Of a stretch of 7,150 nucleotides of DNA, positions 7,101-7,150 are shown piece by piece (within the stretch, counting starts at the first letter, position 1; each line of letters begins with the position of its first letter). This stretch comes from Flavobacteriaceae bacterium. Its GTDB lineage: Bacteria > Bacteroidota > Bacteroidia > Flavobacteriales > Flavobacteriaceae. The notes below the pieces were generated by a model that worked only from the letters and a program-made list of their open reading frames with translations, searched no databases and was not told the origin of the DNA. The position numbers were made by a program, and so were the translations under genes. The stretch is taken from assembly GCA_023141985.1 (NCBI GenBank), contig JAGLKH010000423.1, forward strand, positions 1 through 7,150. The letters run 5' to 3'.

Positions 7101-7150
7101 GTAAAGTTAAGTACATTAAAATTTTCAACTTCATTAATTTGGAAAGGCGA
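4149..7150 (+). CDS. Surface/envelope TRAP-like metallophosphoesterase with kinase-like region and outer-membrane barrel (3' partial)
   Basis: An uninterrupted frame runs from the proposed GTG to the window edge: 1000 codons and still open. Residues 1-19 (MRYHQYIVLTIIMFLFNAC) look like a lipoprotein signal with C19 as the lipidated residue. An inner ATG at 4185 would leave no signal, and the frame upstream of the GTG has no ATG before a stop at 4119-4121. Residues about 45-300 are a calcineurin-like phosphoesterase closest in motif pattern to tartrate-resistant purple acid phosphatase: GDGG (D50), GDNIY (D84, Y87), GNHDW (N126), MHHP (H223) and GHEHSLQYL (H294, H296). All expected metal ligands, including the purple-type tyrosine, are present. 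Residues about 430-640 look kinase-like: GGGHQSKSLRL, YVMRALRK, GDWDRHEDQW and PRDRDQAF. Residues about 755-885 are beta-rich. From about 886 aromatic, alternating strands ending in NFFGFGNETIN mark an outer-membrane barrel. Related flavobacterial proteins are, from memory, about 1200 residues. The substrate is unknown. Domain order and phosphatase identity are secure; the exact start is not. Confidence 0.9.
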   Translation, partial: MRYHQYIVLTIIMFLFNACATYKPQYKDDNIDKTFPQDKKIEHSFFLIGDGGNSPLGSQSDALKVFKNELGKASKYSTALFLGDNIYPAGMPEKGHEQREFAEHQLNIQTQAVKDFKGNTIFIPGNHDWYANGLKGLKRQENYVKEILGENAFFPKKGCPIEKVKISDDIVLILVDSEWYLTKWDDHPTINDDCDIKTRTQFFAEFESLIKKAQGKTTIVAMHHPMFTNGPHGGQYSFAQHMFPLPVLGTLKNVIRKTSGVTNTDLQNKRYNEFKKRIVTLSQENEKVIFVSGHEHSLQYLVQDNLPQIVSGAGSKTNPTRNTGGGQFSYGAPGYARLDIFYDGSSYVRFYEAKTNGVIYQTKVLLADKKDIVSKYSTSLPKQKIASIYTKEETDKGKFYKTLWGERYRKYFSTDVKVPTVNLDTLLGGLTPIRKGGGHQSKSLRLKDKDDREYVMRALRKNAVQYLQAVAFKDQYIEGQFNDTFTEGLLLDVFTGAHPYAPFTIGVLSDAIGIYHTNPVLYYVPKQKALGAFNSEFGDELYMIEERAADGHGDKASFGFSNKIISTNDMLTKLRKNENHKVDEAAYIRARLFDMLIGDWDRHEDQWRWAVFKSNEKTVYRPVPRDRDQAFSIMADGALLGFATKVVPTLRLMQSYGEELKSTKWFNLEPYPLDMALINEADRTLWNDQVKHIVANLTNEIIDQAFNYFPDEVNDETIKDIKRKLIGRRGNLQQISDEYYNQINKFAVIKGTDKDDWFVIERMPQGDTKVTIYRIKKGEKGEIFHQRTYTCNDNKEIWIYGLDDKDTFEVFGNGDKLIPIRIIGGQNEDIYNIKNGKRIKIYDYKSKKSEFVTHKGKVKLTDDYETNVYDYKKLKHNANQLLPTIGANPDDGFKIGIVNTFTTYGFERNPFTTQHVFSGSYYFATNGFDFKYNGEFANIVGRWNFGLEAIYTSPNYSVNFFGFGNETINLNEEDEDNFNIDYNRVKLSTLKFSTSLIWKG

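Noticed and set aside
1..7150. CRISPR arrays, insertion sequences, tRNA or rRNA genes
   Set aside because: No regularly spaced repeats, transposase motifs, terminal inverted repeats or structured RNA sequences were found on either strand.

Overview
The window looks like chromosomal DNA of a marine or environmental Flavobacteriaceae-type Bacteroidota. The base composition is strongly AT-rich. Start sites lack Shine-Dalgarno sequences, and one promoter matches the Bacteroidota -7 consensus TAnnTTTG. Protein families are typical of the group: an outer-membrane barrel fused to a phosphoesterase, and an HD/Pycsar-effector fusion. Genus and species cannot be read from the sequence.

Layout. Positions 1-284 (minus strand) hold the N-terminal 94 codons of a small multi-pass membrane protein that leaves the window. 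A 162-bp divergent spacer (285-446) follows, with a good promoter for the next gene and short dyads. Positions 447-2822 (plus) encode a 791-residue GAF-domain protein with long flanking regions that I do not recognise. Positions 2819-4018 (minus) encode a 399-residue protein that joins an intact HD phosphohydrolase domain to a three-helix Pycsar-effector-type (DUF5706-like) membrane domain. The stop codons of these two genes overlap in one TTAA. A 130-bp divergent spacer (4019-4148) with a 10-bp inverted repeat leads to a very large gene on the plus strand. It starts at about 4149 (GTG) and is still open at 7150, with 1000 codons visible.

The large gene is the most interesting object. Its product has a lipoprotein-type signal, then a metallophosphoesterase domain resembling tartrate-resistant (purple) acid phosphatase with all expected metal ligands. 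Next comes a region with the marks of an atypical kinase fold: a glycine-rich loop, a GDWDRHEDQ catalytic-loop-like motif and a DRD metal-site-like motif. A beta-rich segment with an RTX-like GGxxxDxY element and the start of an outer-membrane beta-barrel follow.

Taken together, the window holds three proteins of phosphate-ester or nucleotide-signalling type: a GAF sensor-like protein, an HD hydrolase/membrane effector, and an envelope phosphatase with a kinase-like domain. No nucleotide cyclase is present, so this is not a recognisable complete Pycsar defence system, and the genes do not form an operon. That they act together is only a hypothesis from adjacency.
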